From contig NZ_JAUXYL010000020.1 of NCBI RefSeq assembly GCF_030694375.1, forward strand, positions 248,001 through 312,000: 64,000 bases of DNA, written 5' to 3'. Below the pieces are notes generated by a model that saw only the letters and a list, made by a program, of their open reading frames with translations, did no database searches and was not told the origin of the DNA. Source of the DNA: Algoriphagus sp. GTDB lineage: Bacteria > Bacteroidota > Bacteroidia > Cytophagales > Cyclobacteriaceae. This document shows, one piece after another, positions 14,827-24,333 of the stretch. Position numbers and translations under genes: made by a program. Within the stretch, counting starts at the first letter, position 1; each line of letters starts with the position of its first letter.

Positions 14827-17790
14827 TCAGTCCTCCCCAGCATTCCAGTACGCCATTCGTTCCAGTAAATTCACTTCGATCGAGTAGAAGCCGAATTCCT
14901 CTGTCACTTTTCCCTCAATCCGATAGATTGCCCGGCCTTTGAAGGGGTGTTTTTTGACTATAGGAGGGAAGTGAACCGTGTCGATCCAGTCACCGTCCCG
15001 ATCCAGAAAAGTCCCGAAGTTCATCACTTCGCCCTTCACTGTCCGAGTGTATTTCACTGTGACCAGATAACCTAGGATCATCACCGTTTTCCCCAGATGA
15101 CTTTGCAGGTCTTTGGCTTTGATTCCTTGAATACTCTGATCTTTGACCAGGTGAAAAGGGGAGTCCAGTGGAAACTCCAGGATATCGATCTGATCGAGTA
15201 TTTCCTGTCGGATGTCCACAGCTTCCAAGAGCGGAATTTCGGGTTGACGATTGCCAAAGGATAATCCTCCGGAGCGGAAAAGCTCATTGGTAGCAGGAAT
15301 GGCTTTCTTCTTGTTCAGAATGAAATGGGCTTCCCAAAGCAGTTCTTGTTTGGTTTTTCCTGTAAATCGAAAGCAAGTGATGCGGATCAGGATCAGCAGC
15401 TGCTCCAGACTGACCGCAACCCGCGCCACAAAGTCCGCCAAACCCAGAAAAGCCCCATTTTCACGACGCTCCAGCAGAAGCTTTTCTACCGTCGTTTTTT
15501 CCAAAAACTTCATGTGGATCAGGCCCAAGTACACGGTCTTTCCTGTGATGCGAGTCAGGTATTCGCTCTCGTTGATGTGCGGAGCCTGAATGTCCGCTCC
15601 GTTCATTCGCAGCTCATGAATGTAGAATTCGGTATGGTAAAATCCTCCGAAGTTATTGACCACGCCCACCATGAATTCCAGTGGGAAATGGGCTTTCAGG
15701 TACATACTTTGATAGCTCTCCACCGCAAAAGAAGCCGAGTGGCCTTTGGCAAATGAATATCCTGCAAAGCTTTCGATCTGATACCAGACTTCAGCCGCAA
15801 CTTTGTCTTCCCGACCCATTTCCTTGCAGTTGCTGAAAAACTTCTCCCTGATCCGCTGAAACTCGTCCTTGGAACGGGATTTTCCACTCATGCCTCTTCG
15901 TAGTACATCGGCTTCGCCCAGACTCAGCCCTGCAAAGTAGTGGGCAACTTTGATCACGTCTTCCTGATACACCATGATTCCATAGGTCTCAGGCATGATC
16001 TCGGCGAGTACGGGATGAGCCGTTTTTCTTCGCTCTTCATCCACATGACGCAGGATGTACTCCCGCATCATCCCGGAGCGGGCGACTCCGGGTCGGATGA
16101 TGGAGCTGGCTGCGACGAGTTCCAGGTATTCGTCTGCTTTCATCTTTGCCAGTAGCATTCGCATGGCTGGAGACTCCACGTAGAAGGCACCAATCGTATG
16201 ACCCGTCCGCAGCATTTCCTTGATTTTCGGGTCTTTTTTGAATTTATCGACTTCGCGGATATCCACTTTTACGCCCTGATTTTGATAGATGGTCTCGATG
16301 GCTGACTTGATGTGTCCAAGTCCCCGCTGACTCAGAATGTCAAATTTGTGCAGGCCGATATCCTCAGCGATATGCATATCAATGTGGGCGAGGGGAAAGC
16401 CCTTTGGCGGCATATCTGTCGCCGTGTAATAGTGAATGGGTTTGTGCGCAATCAAGATCCCGCAGGCGTGAATCGTCAGATGCGAAGGCATGTCGTGCAG
16501 CACCTGACTGTACTTGATGATCAGCTTGCCGAATTGATCAGGTTCGTAGCCTTCCTTGTTAGCAAAATGAATCAGGGACTCGATGTCTGACTTGGGAAGT
16601 CCGAAGACTTTTCCCAGCTCGCGAAAGACGGAGTTGTACTGAAACGTACTGTAGGAGCCCAACAGTGCCACATGCTCGACCTTGTCGCGGTTGTATTTCT
16701 GAAAAATGTAATCCGTGACCTCATCCCGATCGGTCCAGCTGAAGTCAATGTCAAAGTCAGGGGGATTTTCCCGATACAGATTAATAAACCGCTCGAAATA
16801 CAAGTCCAGCTCGATCGGATCCACGTCCGTGATCCCGAGACAATAGGCCACGATGCTGTTGGCACCGGAACCCCGACCGACATGGTAGAAGTTGCGCTGC
16901 TGCGCAAAAGTGACGATGTCGTAATTGATCAGAAAGTAAGATACGAATCCTTTTTGCTGGATGAGTTCGAGCTCTTTTTCGATGCGTGTACTGACCTCAG
17001 GCTGCAGGTTGGGATAGCGTCGCAGTGCGCCTTTGAATGCCTCCTGTCGGAGAAAGTCAAAGTCCTCCCAATCCGAACCCAAGATATCGCGACGGTTTTT
17101 GACTGCCTGAAAATAGAATGAGAACTGACATTGCTCGAGTAGCTTTTGGGCGTTGACGAGTAAATAGCTGTGGCTTTCGCAGCGGGAGACCAAGTCAGCA
17201 TAGCTGTAGAATTGATCGGTGGCATCGCCTTGCGCTTCTTTTGGTAGTTTGCTGAGGAGTGTGTTTAGATCGATGCTTCGCAAAAGGCGATGTGCGCTAA
17301 ACTGAACTTTGGATGAAAAAGTCGCCGGTTGGAGTAGTACGAGCTTTTCCTTTTTTCGAAACCAGGGAGAGGAAATCAAGCGGTTGAGCTGTCCGGGATG
17401 CACGCCGACGAATTCATTTTCCCGCAGGGGAATCAACTTCTCCGGCAAAGGATAGATGACGAAGCTGTTTTCAAATGCAGGGGCTTTAGAGGTGAACTCC
17501 TTTTTATGGACAAGGTGATCGGAGAGGTGCCGGTTGAGCTCGTATAATCCTTCCTGATTCCGGGCCAGTCCGATGTATTTTTGTTGCGTGCTGTTGCGGA
17601 AGTCGATGCCGATCACGGGATGGATTCCGGATTTTTGCGCAGCACGGATAAAGGGGAAAATCCCTGCCGTGCAGTTGATGTCCGTGAGGGCGAGGGCATC
17701 GAGTTTTTTACCTTTCGCCTCAGCGATCAGCGCTTCCACAGACATCGTCCCGTATTTGAAGCTGAAGTGAGAATGGCAGTTGAGAAACAT
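14827..17790 (-). CDS. DNA polymerase III alpha subunit, short DnaE type
   Basis: A 987-residue C-family polymerase. Start set at 17790 (MFLNCHSHFSFKYG) although the frame is open to 18000, because the PHP domain begins there. Domains in order: PHP (about 1-210), palm with catalytic PDFDIDF near residue 344 and KFDILS near 482, fingers, helix-hairpin-helix region and C-terminal OB domain (GKTVMILGYLVTVKYTR, about 905). It is shorter than the replicative DnaE (about 1150-1200) and lacks a tau-binding tail, like the error-prone DnaE2 class, but no imuA or imuB gene is adjacent. A translesion role is therefore plausible, not shown. A heptamer array fills the leader. Confidence 0.88.
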   Translation of the reverse strand: MFLNCHSHFSFKYGTMSVEALIAEAKGKKLDALALTDINCTAGIFPFIRAAQKSGIHPVIGIDFRNSTQQKYIGLARNQEGLYELNRHLSDHLVHKKEFTSKAPAFENSFVIYPLPEKLIPLRENEFVGVHPGQLNRLISSPWFRKKEKLVLLQPATFSSKVQFSAHRLLRSIDLNTLLSKLPKEAQGDATDQFYSYADLVSRCESHSYLLVNAQKLLEQCQFSFYFQAVKNRRDILGSDWEDFDFLRQEAFKGALRRYPNLQPEVSTRIEKELELIQQKGFVSYFLINYDIVTFAQQRNFYHVGRGSGANSIVAYCLGITDVDPIELDLYFERFINLYRENPPDFDIDFSWTDRDEVTDYIFQKYNRDKVEHVALLGSYSTFQYNSVFRELGKVFGLPKSDIESLIHFANKEGYEPDQFGKLIIKYSQVLHDMPSHLTIHACGILIAHKPIHYYTATDMPPKGFPLAHIDMHIAEDIGLHKFDILSQRGLGHIKSAIETIYQNQGVKVDIREVDKFKKDPKIKEMLRTGHTIGAFYVESPAMRMLLAKMKADEYLELVAASSIIRPGVARSGMMREYILRHVDEERRKTAHPVLAEIMPETYGIMVYQEDVIKVAHYFAGLSLGEADVLRRGMSGKSRSKDEFQRIREKFFSNCKEMGREDKVAAEVWYQIESFAGYSFAKGHSASFAVESYQSMYLKAHFPLEFMVGVVNNFGGFYHTEFYIHELRMNGADIQAPHINESEYLTRITGKTVYLGLIHMKFLEKTTVEKLLLERRENGAFLGLADFVARVAVSLEQLLILIRITCFRFTGKTKQELLWEAHFILNKKKAIPATNELFRSGGLSFGNRQPEIPLLEAVDIRQEILDQIDILEFPLDSPFHLVKDQSIQGIKAKDLQSHLGKTVMILGYLVTVKYTRTVKGEVMNFGTFLDRDGDWIDTVHFPPIVKKHPFKGRAIYRIEGKVTEEFGFYSIEVNLLERMAYWNAGED

Positions 17791-17850
17791 TGGAAGTACG
17801 AAATATGAAGTACGAAATACGAAGAGCGGAAATACGCTTCGTGAAATATG
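17791..17850 (-). repeat. Heptamer array (TTCGTAC type) upstream of dnaE
   Basis: On the coding strand, units such as TTCGTAT, TTCGTAC and TTCATAT follow each other with 7-bp spacing up to the ATG of dnaE. The same type precedes rhaB (35641) and cysS (61468). The 520-bp gap up to 18312 also holds REP-like hairpins (17961-18050) and a promoter element, but no gene. Confidence 0.7.
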
Positions 17851-17960
17851 CGTTGCGAAATAGGCTTCCTGCGGAAGCGAGATAGTTCCAGCAGTTAATG
17901 CTTGAGGGTCGCCCAAGGCAGTGTCTCCACTGCCGCAGTTAATAGTTATTTTGTTTTGTT

Positions 17961-18050
17961 GTCCTGCTTCTCCCCCGATATATCCATCGGGGCTGGACAA
18001 ATCGTTTTGGATTGCAAATCCCGTGATCGGACCTCGGGATTACAAATCCC
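17961..18050. repeat. REP-like palindrome cluster
   Basis: Two hairpins: CCCCGAT/ATCGGGG (17973-17979 and 17986-17992) within GTCC/GGAC arms, then GGATTGCAAATCCCG and CGGGATTACAAATCC (about 18009-18049), imperfect inverted copies of each other. GGATTTGCAATCC palindromes recur in Bacteroidota intergenic DNA as I remember it; dispersal in this genome was not tested. Confidence 0.55.
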
Positions 18051-18286
18051 AAGGGCAACAAGCTGAATTCTTTCAAAATGTTAATTATTTTAACATTTAT
18101 ATGTTTATAAATTAGACAAAATGATTGGGATCATGTCAAGGGCTTGATTGATTTTTGGAGGAAAATGTCGGGGAAGGGAGGAGGACGTTTTGATTAACCC
18201 ATCACACAAAAGCGAAAAAATCCACCAAAAATGCGGTTGATTATCCTGTGTTTTAGATTTTAGCAACTCAGGCCGGATAATCTGAT

Positions 18287-18294
18287 TATTTTTG
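18287..18294 (+). promoter_or_regulatory. Bacteroidota -7 promoter element (TATTTTTG)
   Basis: Exact match to TAnnTTTG, placing the transcript start near 18300. It argues against the TTG at 18292 as a start codon, because that TTG is part of the promoter element. No good -33 TTTG was found. Confidence 0.45.
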
Positions 18295-18312
18295 CATCAA
18301 ACCACAGAAATA

Positions 18313-18786
18313 TTGGATCAGCAAGCTATAGTCAAAACCTTCCGTGAAAAAGGACAGGTCACTATCCGTGAAGGAAACGGAAAGAATCTCACACTCCTGA
18401 AAACGGAGAATTGGAAACCTGAAATGGGCTATGACTGGACGTTTCTCTTGTTTGATACATTTCAGATCCGCACTGTGTGTGAGCCATTTGCAGAGGTTTC
18501 CTTGGATATTGTGGATTTTTCCTCTAAGCCCACGATCTACCATAGTCCGGTCAGCCGGGTGATTAGAAGCGCACCTATCCAAGATGGTAACATCCGTTTT
18601 TCATTGATCCGGGAGCCTAATTGGAACAAATTGCTTTTTCAGATCTCGCAGCCGGTTTTGGCAAAAATTGATCATGAGAAAAATGAGGCTGATTCGCAAA
18701 CCGAACTTTATTTCCCGCTTTTGGGTCCAAGTACTAAAGAAATGTTTCTGGGTCCGGAAGGTGATGTAAAAATTATTGTTGGATGA
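18313..18786 (+). CDS. Conserved-looking protein of unknown function upstream of cca
   Basis: About 157 residues, frame open from 18292. There is no ATG before residue 45, so the start must be a TTG; 18313 is preferred because 18292 lies inside a TAnnTTTG promoter element. The protein is beta-rich with no signal peptide and no motif I recognise ([39 protein letters not shown]). Its stop overlaps the start of cca by 4 bp, so it is translated with cca and may be functionally linked to it. The start is uncertain; the reading frame is supported by coupling and coding character. Confidence 0.65.
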   Translation: MDQQAIVKTFREKGQVTIREGNGKNLTLLKTENWKPEMGYDWTFLLFDTFQIRTVCEPFAEVSLDIVDFSSKPTIYHSPVSRVIRSAPIQDGNIRFSLIREPNWNKLLFQISQPVLAKIDHEKNEADSQTELYFPLLGPSTKEMFLGPEGDVKIIVG

Positions 18787-20231
18787 ATTTAAAAGCCAAG
18801 CTAGACGAGCTCGAAATATTCGGAAAAGTTGCGAAAGCAAGTGCTACGCTAGGTATTAAATCCTACGTCGTCGGCGGCTATGTCCGTGACCTTGTATTAG
18901 GCCGTCCAAGCAAGGATATCGATTTTACCTGCGTAGGAAGCGGGATCAAGCTGGCCCAGGAGGTTGCCAAATCATTTGATCAGCATGTCCCGCTTTCGGT
19001 TTTCAAAAACTTCGGTACGGCGATGCTCAAACTCGATGACTGGGAGATAGAGTTTGTGGGAGCTAGAAAAGAGTCCTACCGGCTGGAATCCAGAAAGCCA
19101 ATCGTGGAAGACGGAACTTTGCAGGAGGACTTGGAGCGTAGGGATTTCACGATCAATGCATTGGCGATTTCACTTAATCGGGAAGATTATGGCGATTTGA
19201 TTGACCCTTTTGACGGGTTGGGTGATATGAAGCGAAAAATCATTAAAACCCCACTTGAGCCGGGAATCACCTTTTCAGATGATCCTTTGCGGATGATGCG
19301 TGCAGTGCGATTTGCAGCCCAATTGAACTTCGATATAGATGCGGACACTTTTTTTGCCATTTCCGAAAACGCGGCAAGGCTTCAGATTATTTCCGCAGAG
19401 CGAATAATTGATGAATTAAATAAAATCGTTGCTACCCCAAAGCCTTCCTATGGATTTAAGCTTCTGTTTGCCTCGAAGCTTTTGCATGAGTTTTTTCCTG
19501 AAATGGTCGAACTGCAGGGAGTGGATTCGGTCGATGACAAGTCGCATAAAGATAATTTCTACCACACGCTCCAAGTATTGGATAATGTATGTCTCATGAC
19601 CGATAATCTTTGGCTTCGCTGGGCTGCGATTATGCATGACATTGCCAAGCCTGCGACCAAGCGTTTCAATCCCAAAGTGGGCTGGACCTTTCATGGACAT
19701 GAAGATCGGGGAGCCCGAATGACTCCAAATATCTTTCGCCGTTTGAAACTTCCGATGGATGACCGGATGAAGTATGTGCAAAAACTCGTTCGTCTTCACC
19801 TCCGACCCATCGCTTTGGTCAAAGACGAAGTGACTGATTCGGCCATGCGAAGATTGCTTTTTGATGCGGGCGATGATATCGAGGACTTAATGACCCTCTG
19901 TCGCGCAGATATCACCTCCAAAAACAACAAAAAAGTCAAGCGCTACCTTGAAAACTTCGACAAGGTGGAGGAAAAAATGAAGGAAGTGGAAGAAAAAGAT
20001 CAAGTTCGGAATTTTCAGCCTCCGGTCAGCGGTGAAGAAATCATGGAAACTTTTGGGCTTTCACCTTCAAAAATCATCGGTGAAATCAAGGAAGAAATAA
20101 AAGAAGCTATATTGGAGGGCAAAATTCAAAACAATCCTGAATCCGCACGAAAACTAATGTTGGACATTGCCCGTAGCAAAGGCATTGCTCCTAAGGATAC
20201 ACATCACATCACCAAAAAAACAACTGATTGA
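18783..20231 (+). CDS. cca: CCA tRNA nucleotidyltransferase with HD domain
   Basis: A 482-residue class II nucleotidyltransferase that adds or repairs the 3' CCA of tRNA. Seen are [21 protein letters not shown] (GG...RD and DxD metal motif, about residues 27-47), the RRDFTIN motif near 120, [12 protein letters not shown], and the neck/body [16 protein letters not shown] near 166. An HD domain follows ([19 protein letters not shown], about 280-320). The C-terminal helical part is charged. It overlaps the gene before it by 4 bp and is 2 bp from the next, forming a three-gene operon. Confidence 0.92.
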   Translation: MNLKAKLDELEIFGKVAKASATLGIKSYVVGGYVRDLVLGRPSKDIDFTCVGSGIKLAQEVAKSFDQHVPLSVFKNFGTAMLKLDDWEIEFVGARKESYRLESRKPIVEDGTLQEDLERRDFTINALAISLNREDYGDLIDPFDGLGDMKRKIIKTPLEPGITFSDDPLRMMRAVRFAAQLNFDIDADTFFAISENAARLQIISAERIIDELNKIVATPKPSYGFKLLFASKLLHEFFPEMVELQGVDSVDDKSHKDNFYHTLQVLDNVCLMTDNLWLRWAAIMHDIAKPATKRFNPKVGWTFHGHEDRGARMTPNIFRRLKLPMDDRMKYVQKLVRLHLRPIALVKDEVTDSAMRRLLFDAGDDIEDLMTLCRADITSKNNKKVKRYLENFDKVEEKMKEVEEKDQVRNFQPPVSGEEIMETFGLSPSKIIGEIKEEIKEAILEGKIQNNPESARKLMLDIARSKGIAPKDTHHITKKTTD

Positions 20232-20233
20232 CA

Positions 20234-20941
20234 ATGAAGCGCACATTCTTACTGCTGCTCCTGGCCTTTTGTGCCGGAAATCTTGCTGCCCAAACAGCAA
20301 CTGATTCTATTCCAAAACTGGATCCAAAGATCAAAGCCGCACTTAACGCAGCAGACCAAACGGCCTATCAAGCGGCAATTCGGTATAGTGATCTGGAAAT
20401 GGCAAAAACCAAATTATACGATCTCATGATCCGTAACCCGGAGAATCCCCGCTACATGGAGGCTTTGGGCAATATTTATTTTGACAACAGTCAATTTGCC
20501 TCTGCCGCTCTGGTATCCTTGGATTTGCTGCAAGGCAACAGCAAAAATGTCGGTGCTTTGGAAATTGCCGCCTACTCCTTAGAGCAATTGGGAGCTTTGG
20601 ACCGTGCCTTGCCACATTTCGAAAGCCTTTATTTGTTGACAGGAGATAATTTCAGCCTTTATAAATCGGCATTCCTCCAATACAATCTTAAGCGATATGA
20701 GGAAGCGATGAATTCTGTGAATATGTTGGTAAAAAACTCTAAAGCAGATGAGAAAATCGGATTTCCAAAATCTCAGACCGAAACACAGGAGGTCAGTATG
20801 AAAGCTGCTGCGCTCAATTTGAAAGGATTGATTTATTTGGATCAAAATTCAAAAGTTGAAGCTAAAACAGCCTTTAATGAAGCAATCGCACTGGATGCGA
20901 ATTTCGTTCAGGCTAAAGAGAATCTTAAGAAGACAAATTGA
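20234..20941 (+). CDS. Exported tetratricopeptide-repeat protein
   Basis: A 235-residue protein with signal peptide (MKRTFLLLLLAFCAGNLAAQ) and four to five TPR-like helical pairs (YMEALGNIYFDNSQFASAAL, ALEIAAYSLEQLGALDRALP, SAFLQYNLKRYEEAM, ALNLKGLIYLDQNSKVEA). It probably acts as a periplasmic scaffold. ATG at 20234 is preferred over TTG at 20228, which overlaps the cca stop. It is the last gene of the operon; a heptamer-like stretch (20951-20975) and a strong terminator (21063-21091) follow. Confidence 0.85.
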   Translation: MKRTFLLLLLAFCAGNLAAQTATDSIPKLDPKIKAALNAADQTAYQAAIRYSDLEMAKTKLYDLMIRNPENPRYMEALGNIYFDNSQFASAALVSLDLLQGNSKNVGALEIAAYSLEQLGALDRALPHFESLYLLTGDNFSLYKSAFLQYNLKRYEEAMNSVNMLVKNSKADEKIGFPKSQTETQEVSMKAAALNLKGLIYLDQNSKVEAKTAFNEAIALDANFVQAKENLKKTN

Positions 20942-20950
20942 TTTCAAATC

Positions 20951-20975
20951 GTCAACAGACGACGGTCAACTGTCT
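20951..20975. repeat. Heptamer array (GTCAACA type)
   Basis: Units GTCAACA, GACGACG, GTCAACT, GTCT in exact 7-bp phase after the TPR gene. Short and possibly chance by itself; listed because its period matches the other arrays in the window. Confidence 0.45.
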
Positions 20976-21062
20976 AAAGAAAGCAAAGATGAGCTTCAAA
21001 ACAGTTTGTTTGTTGCTGGATAGAAACCGGATACAAAGATTTATTAATCTAATTTGAAATTT

Positions 21063-21091
21063 AAAAGCCGGCCTAGTGCCGGTTTTTTTTT
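21063..21091 (+). terminator. Rho-independent terminator of the cca operon
   Basis: CCGGC (21068-21072) and GCCGG (21078-21082), extended by A/T pairs on both sides, loop CTAGT, then a run of nine T. Confidence 0.9.
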
Positions 21092-21223
21092 GAACTTTTT
21101 AAAAGTCAATTGCCAGTAATGGAATTGTTATTTTATTTGATTGGGATAGGCAAAAAGTAGAAATTGAATAGATTGGGTTGTTTTTAAATTTTCAAAAAAT
21201 TTTAACTGATTTCAATAATTTCC

Positions 21224-22612
21224 ATGCAATCACGAACACTAATCTGCCTGTCGCTTTTTCTGATTTCCTCCTTTCAGCTTTTTGCTCAGGAGGCAAGGGT
21301 TTACAAAGAACCCAAATTTCATTTTGATTGGTCAAAACCTTCTGAATATCCCGATCGAATCGTTCTGAACTTTGGGCAGAATCCTGCCACTGAGGTCAAT
21401 GTAACCTGGCGAACAAATACGGAGATTAAAGCAGGTTATGCGGAAATCGCAGTCGCCACTGCCGCTCCGAAGTTTTGGAGAAACGGAAAAACGTTGACCG
21501 CCAAAACCGAAGTTTTGGATGCCAGTTCGATCCAAACTGCAGAAGTAATTGCCAATTATCATTCGGTTGAATTCAGGGATTTGTTACCTGATACTACTTA
21601 TGCTTATCGGGTTGGAGATGGAGAGCGTTGGAGTGAGTGGTTTCAGTTTAAGACGGCTTCTGCTAACCCGGGAGATAAATTTTCTTTTCTATATGTGGGA
21701 GATGCGCAGAATTATGTGCTGGAACTTTGGTCTCGCCTGATTCGGGAGGGATTCAGAAAGGCCCCCGATTCGAAATTCATCATTCACGCCGGAGACCTGA
21801 TCAATACTGCGCATCGCGAGCAAGAATGGCACGAATGGTTTACTGCAGGTGGTTTCATTCATAGTATGGTCCCGTCCATGCCTGTTCCCGGTAATCATGA
21901 ATACCGTGCAAAAAATCAGGAGGAGATAGATCAAAAAGTGAGAAGCCTTTCGGTTCAATGGAAGCCACAATTTACCTTGCCCCTCAATGGGCCCAAGGGT
22001 CTGGAGGAGACCGCTTACTACATGGATTATCAGGATGTCCGATTTATCTTTCTGGACTCCAACCGGGACCATGAGCTTCAGGCTACCTGGCTCGAAGAGA
22101 TTCTGTCCAAAAACCCAAAAAGCTGGACAATTGTGAGTTATCACCATCCACTTTTTTCAGCCTCCAACGGTAGAGACAATGAGGCATTAAGAAATCTCTG
22201 GAAGCCGATATTTGACAAATACAAAGTTGACATTGCGCTGCAGGGCCACGATCACGCTTATGCCCGTGGCAGAGTGGCGCCAGGAGAGAATGTGATGAAT
22301 GGGTTGAATATGAAAGACATGACAGGAACGGTTTATGTCGTTTCTGTTTCAGGAGGAAAAATGTACGATATCGGAGATGACTGGACCGAAAAGGGAGGTC
22401 AGCGTGACCGAACTGCCGAAAATACCCAGCTTTTTCAGGTGATAACGATGGAAGGGAATCGCCTGAAATTTGAATCCTTCACTGCCGTGGGAGAATTGTA
22501 TGATGCCTTTGAACTGGTAAAAGGGGAGAATGATCTCAATCAATTTATCGAGCTCAGAGTAAATGCAGTTCCTGAAAAGACCCACACGAACACGATTCCC
22601 TACAAGGATTGA
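21224..22612 (+). CDS. Secreted purple acid phosphatase-like metallophosphoesterase
   Basis: A 462-residue exported protein (signal MQSRTLICLSLFLISSFQLFAQ). An N-terminal fibronectin-like purple acid phosphatase domain (about 40-145, PDRIVLNFGQNPATEVNVTW, LLPDTTYAYRVGDG) precedes a metallophosphoesterase domain with the metal motifs VGDAQN, HAGDLIN, PGNHEY, SYHHPLF and GHDHAYAR. It should be a dinuclear-metal phosphomonoesterase in the periplasm, perhaps for phosphate scavenging. The start is at the signal peptide ATG. Single gene, with the next gene convergent and its stop directly adjacent. Confidence 0.9.
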   Translation: MQSRTLICLSLFLISSFQLFAQEARVYKEPKFHFDWSKPSEYPDRIVLNFGQNPATEVNVTWRTNTEIKAGYAEIAVATAAPKFWRNGKTLTAKTEVLDASSIQTAEVIANYHSVEFRDLLPDTTYAYRVGDGERWSEWFQFKTASANPGDKFSFLYVGDAQNYVLELWSRLIREGFRKAPDSKFIIHAGDLINTAHREQEWHEWFTAGGFIHSMVPSMPVPGNHEYRAKNQEEIDQKVRSLSVQWKPQFTLPLNGPKGLEETAYYMDYQDVRFIFLDSNRDHELQATWLEEILSKNPKSWTIVSYHHPLFSASNGRDNEALRNLWKPIFDKYKVDIALQGHDHAYARGRVAPGENVMNGLNMKDMTGTVYVVSVSGGKMYDIGDDWTEKGGQRDRTAENTQLFQVITMEGNRLKFESFTAVGELYDAFELVKGENDLNQFIELRVNAVPEKTHTNTIPYKD

Positions 22613-22828
22613 TCAGGGAAAAATCAGGTAGGCAATAGTGGTCGTGATGAGTGAAAGCAAAAAGCTTAAAGCCAAAATTTTCAAGTGATTGGTCTCCCAA
22701 TGTTTATTGGTTCCATCCCCATTATCAACCATTCGCTTCATCGGCCTAATAGCTAATTGAACTATTGCGAGAATGCCGAGGAAATAGATAATAAGGAGGA
22801 TTAAAAAAGATGCGATCGCTTCCATCAT
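22613..22828 (-). CDS. Small membrane protein
   Basis: A 71-residue protein with two hydrophobic helices (IASFLILLIIYFLGILAIVQLAI, residues 5-27, and ILALSFLLSLITTTIAYLIFP, 51-71) joined by a polar loop rich in charged residues (KRMVDNGDGTNKHWETNH). I recognise no family. Its stop directly follows the stop of the convergent phosphatase. A 15-bp terminator stem lies between it and the subtilase upstream. The hydrophobic pattern and codon use support a real gene. Confidence 0.65.
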   Translation of the reverse strand: MMEAIASFLILLIIYFLGILAIVQLAIRPMKRMVDNGDGTNKHWETNHLKILALSFLLSLITTTIAYLIFP

Positions 22829-22896
22829 TCCAAAGTAAGCTTAACATGGAAAAAGAAAAATGATTTTAGACAGGTTTAACATTTTCTTAACCTGAA

Positions 22897-22933
22897 ATAA
22901 TTAAAGGCGACTGTTAAGGTCGCCTTTAATTAT
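22897..22933. terminator. Terminator of the subtilase gene (15-bp stem)
   Basis: Perfect 15-bp inverted repeat around AAAGGCGAC and GTCGCCTTT with a 7-nt loop, located 15 bp beyond the stop of the minus-strand subtilase gene. Confidence 0.85.
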
Positions 22934-22948
22934 AATGGGATTGCAGTG

Positions 22949-24181
22949 TTATCGGACCGCGATTGTGTCAGGATTTCCATCAGGATCATTCTTGACAGTT
23001 CCACCAGAATTCACTGAGCCGCCAAACAATAATATTCCAGCGACATGGGGTGCAGCCATGGACGTTCCGCTAATGGTATTGTATCCGCCATCTTTCCAAG
23101 TGGAATTTATACTAACTCCCGGCGCAACAAAATCAATGGGTGGGTTGCCAAAATTAGAAAATGTGGCAAACACATCAGAACTGTTCATAGCCGAAATGGT
23201 GTAAATATTTATCCCATTTACCCGTGCAGGAGAATAATTGGCCGCATTAGCTGAGCTGTTTCCTGCCGCAATTGCAAATTTCACTTTGGAGGAAGCAGCT
23301 AAGACCGCATCATCTAATGCTTGGGAAACAGGACCGCCTAAGCTCATATTTGCCACGTCACTTGAATTGCCAACTGCTGCGACATGATTCACGCCGGCTA
23401 TGACCCCTGAATAAGATCCGGAACCCCTTGAATCAAGAACTTTTACTGGAACTACTGAAGCTCCAGCAGCCACACCTACTACACCTATAGTATTATTGAT
23501 GGCTGCTACTGTTCCAGCTACGTGGGTTCCATGACCATTGCCATCATCAAGTGAACCCGCATCCCTTCCACTGGTAAAGGCATTGAAGCCAAGAGTTGTG
23601 CTGACATTTAAGTCCGGGTGATCCAAATCTATTCCGGTATCCAAGATGAAGGCTTTTCCAGAACCCGAGTAATTCAATGAACCACCTACCCGGGTAATTC
23701 CCCAAGGTGTAGTTTGACCTGTGCTTCCTCCGCCCCCGCCGCTACCTGGTCCTTTACCGGGAGGGGGAGCCAAAGCAATAATTCGATCCGGCTCGATGGC
23801 TTTGACAGATGGATCCTTTGCCAGCACAGCGTATTGTTCATCCGTTAAGCTTACAGAAAAACCTTCAATTGTACTGCCATAGACATGCTCGATATTGGCA
23901 TCAGCGATTCTGTACTTAGCCAAGATTGAACTTCCGGTTTTTCGCATAGTTGCCTGCACAGATGCATAGCTCATGTCTTTCCGTAAATTGAGGCCCGTGG
24001 GATTAAGCGTTACGATGTATTTTCCCGGAATGATATCACCATTTTGATACTTGATGATTTCCAATTCCTGTGAATCAGGAAGCGATAAATCTTGTTCGGA
24101 TTGACAAGCTACTAAAGCTACTCCGATGGAAATTGCAAGTGCAATTCCCCGGAAAGTGGTCGAGTAAAACAGCTTTTTCAT
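22949..24181 (-). CDS. S8 family serine peptidase (subtilase) with propeptide
   Basis: A 410-residue lipoprotein-type secreted protease (signal ending in ALVAC). An I9 inhibitor-like propeptide (about 40-130, GKYIVTLNP ... SVKAIEPDRIIALA) is followed by a glycine/proline linker and the catalytic domain with AFILDTGIDLDHPDL (Asp), GHGTHVAGTVA (His) and ISGTSMAAPHVAG (Ser). The oxyanion Asn is in AAGNSS. It should degrade extracellular or periplasmic protein. The C terminus is short, and no type IX sorting domain is present. Monocistronic with a strong terminator. Confidence 0.93.
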   Translation of the reverse strand: MKKLFYSTTFRGIALAISIGVALVACQSEQDLSLPDSQELEIIKYQNGDIIPGKYIVTLNPTGLNLRKDMSYASVQATMRKTGSSILAKYRIADANIEHVYGSTIEGFSVSLTDEQYAVLAKDPSVKAIEPDRIIALAPPPGKGPGSGGGGGSTGQTTPWGITRVGGSLNYSGSGKAFILDTGIDLDHPDLNVSTTLGFNAFTSGRDAGSLDDGNGHGTHVAGTVAAINNTIGVVGVAAGASVVPVKVLDSRGSGSYSGVIAGVNHVAAVGNSSDVANMSLGGPVSQALDDAVLAASSKVKFAIAAGNSSANAANYSPARVNGINIYTISAMNSSDVFATFSNFGNPPIDFVAPGVSINSTWKDGGYNTISGTSMAAPHVAGILLFGGSVNSGGTVKNDPDGNPDTIAVR

Positions 24182-24333
24182 AGGATAAGATTTTGATAGT
24201 GGTTGATATTAAGTCATTTGCATACTTAATATTCCTAAATCACGTCATATATCCTAGAAAAAAATTAAAATATAGTGGTCTACCGCTCTTACCGATAGGT
24301 TAGTGTCAATTGTTTTTTTTAGTTTTTAAACTG

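Noticed and set aside
15325..17121. Several ORFs of 60-150 codons on both strands inside dnaE
   Set aside because: All lie within the dnaE coding region in other frames and lack any domain.
17791..18000. N-terminal extension of DnaE by 70 residues
   Set aside because: The extension covers the heptamer array and REP-like DNA; the PHP domain starts at 17790.
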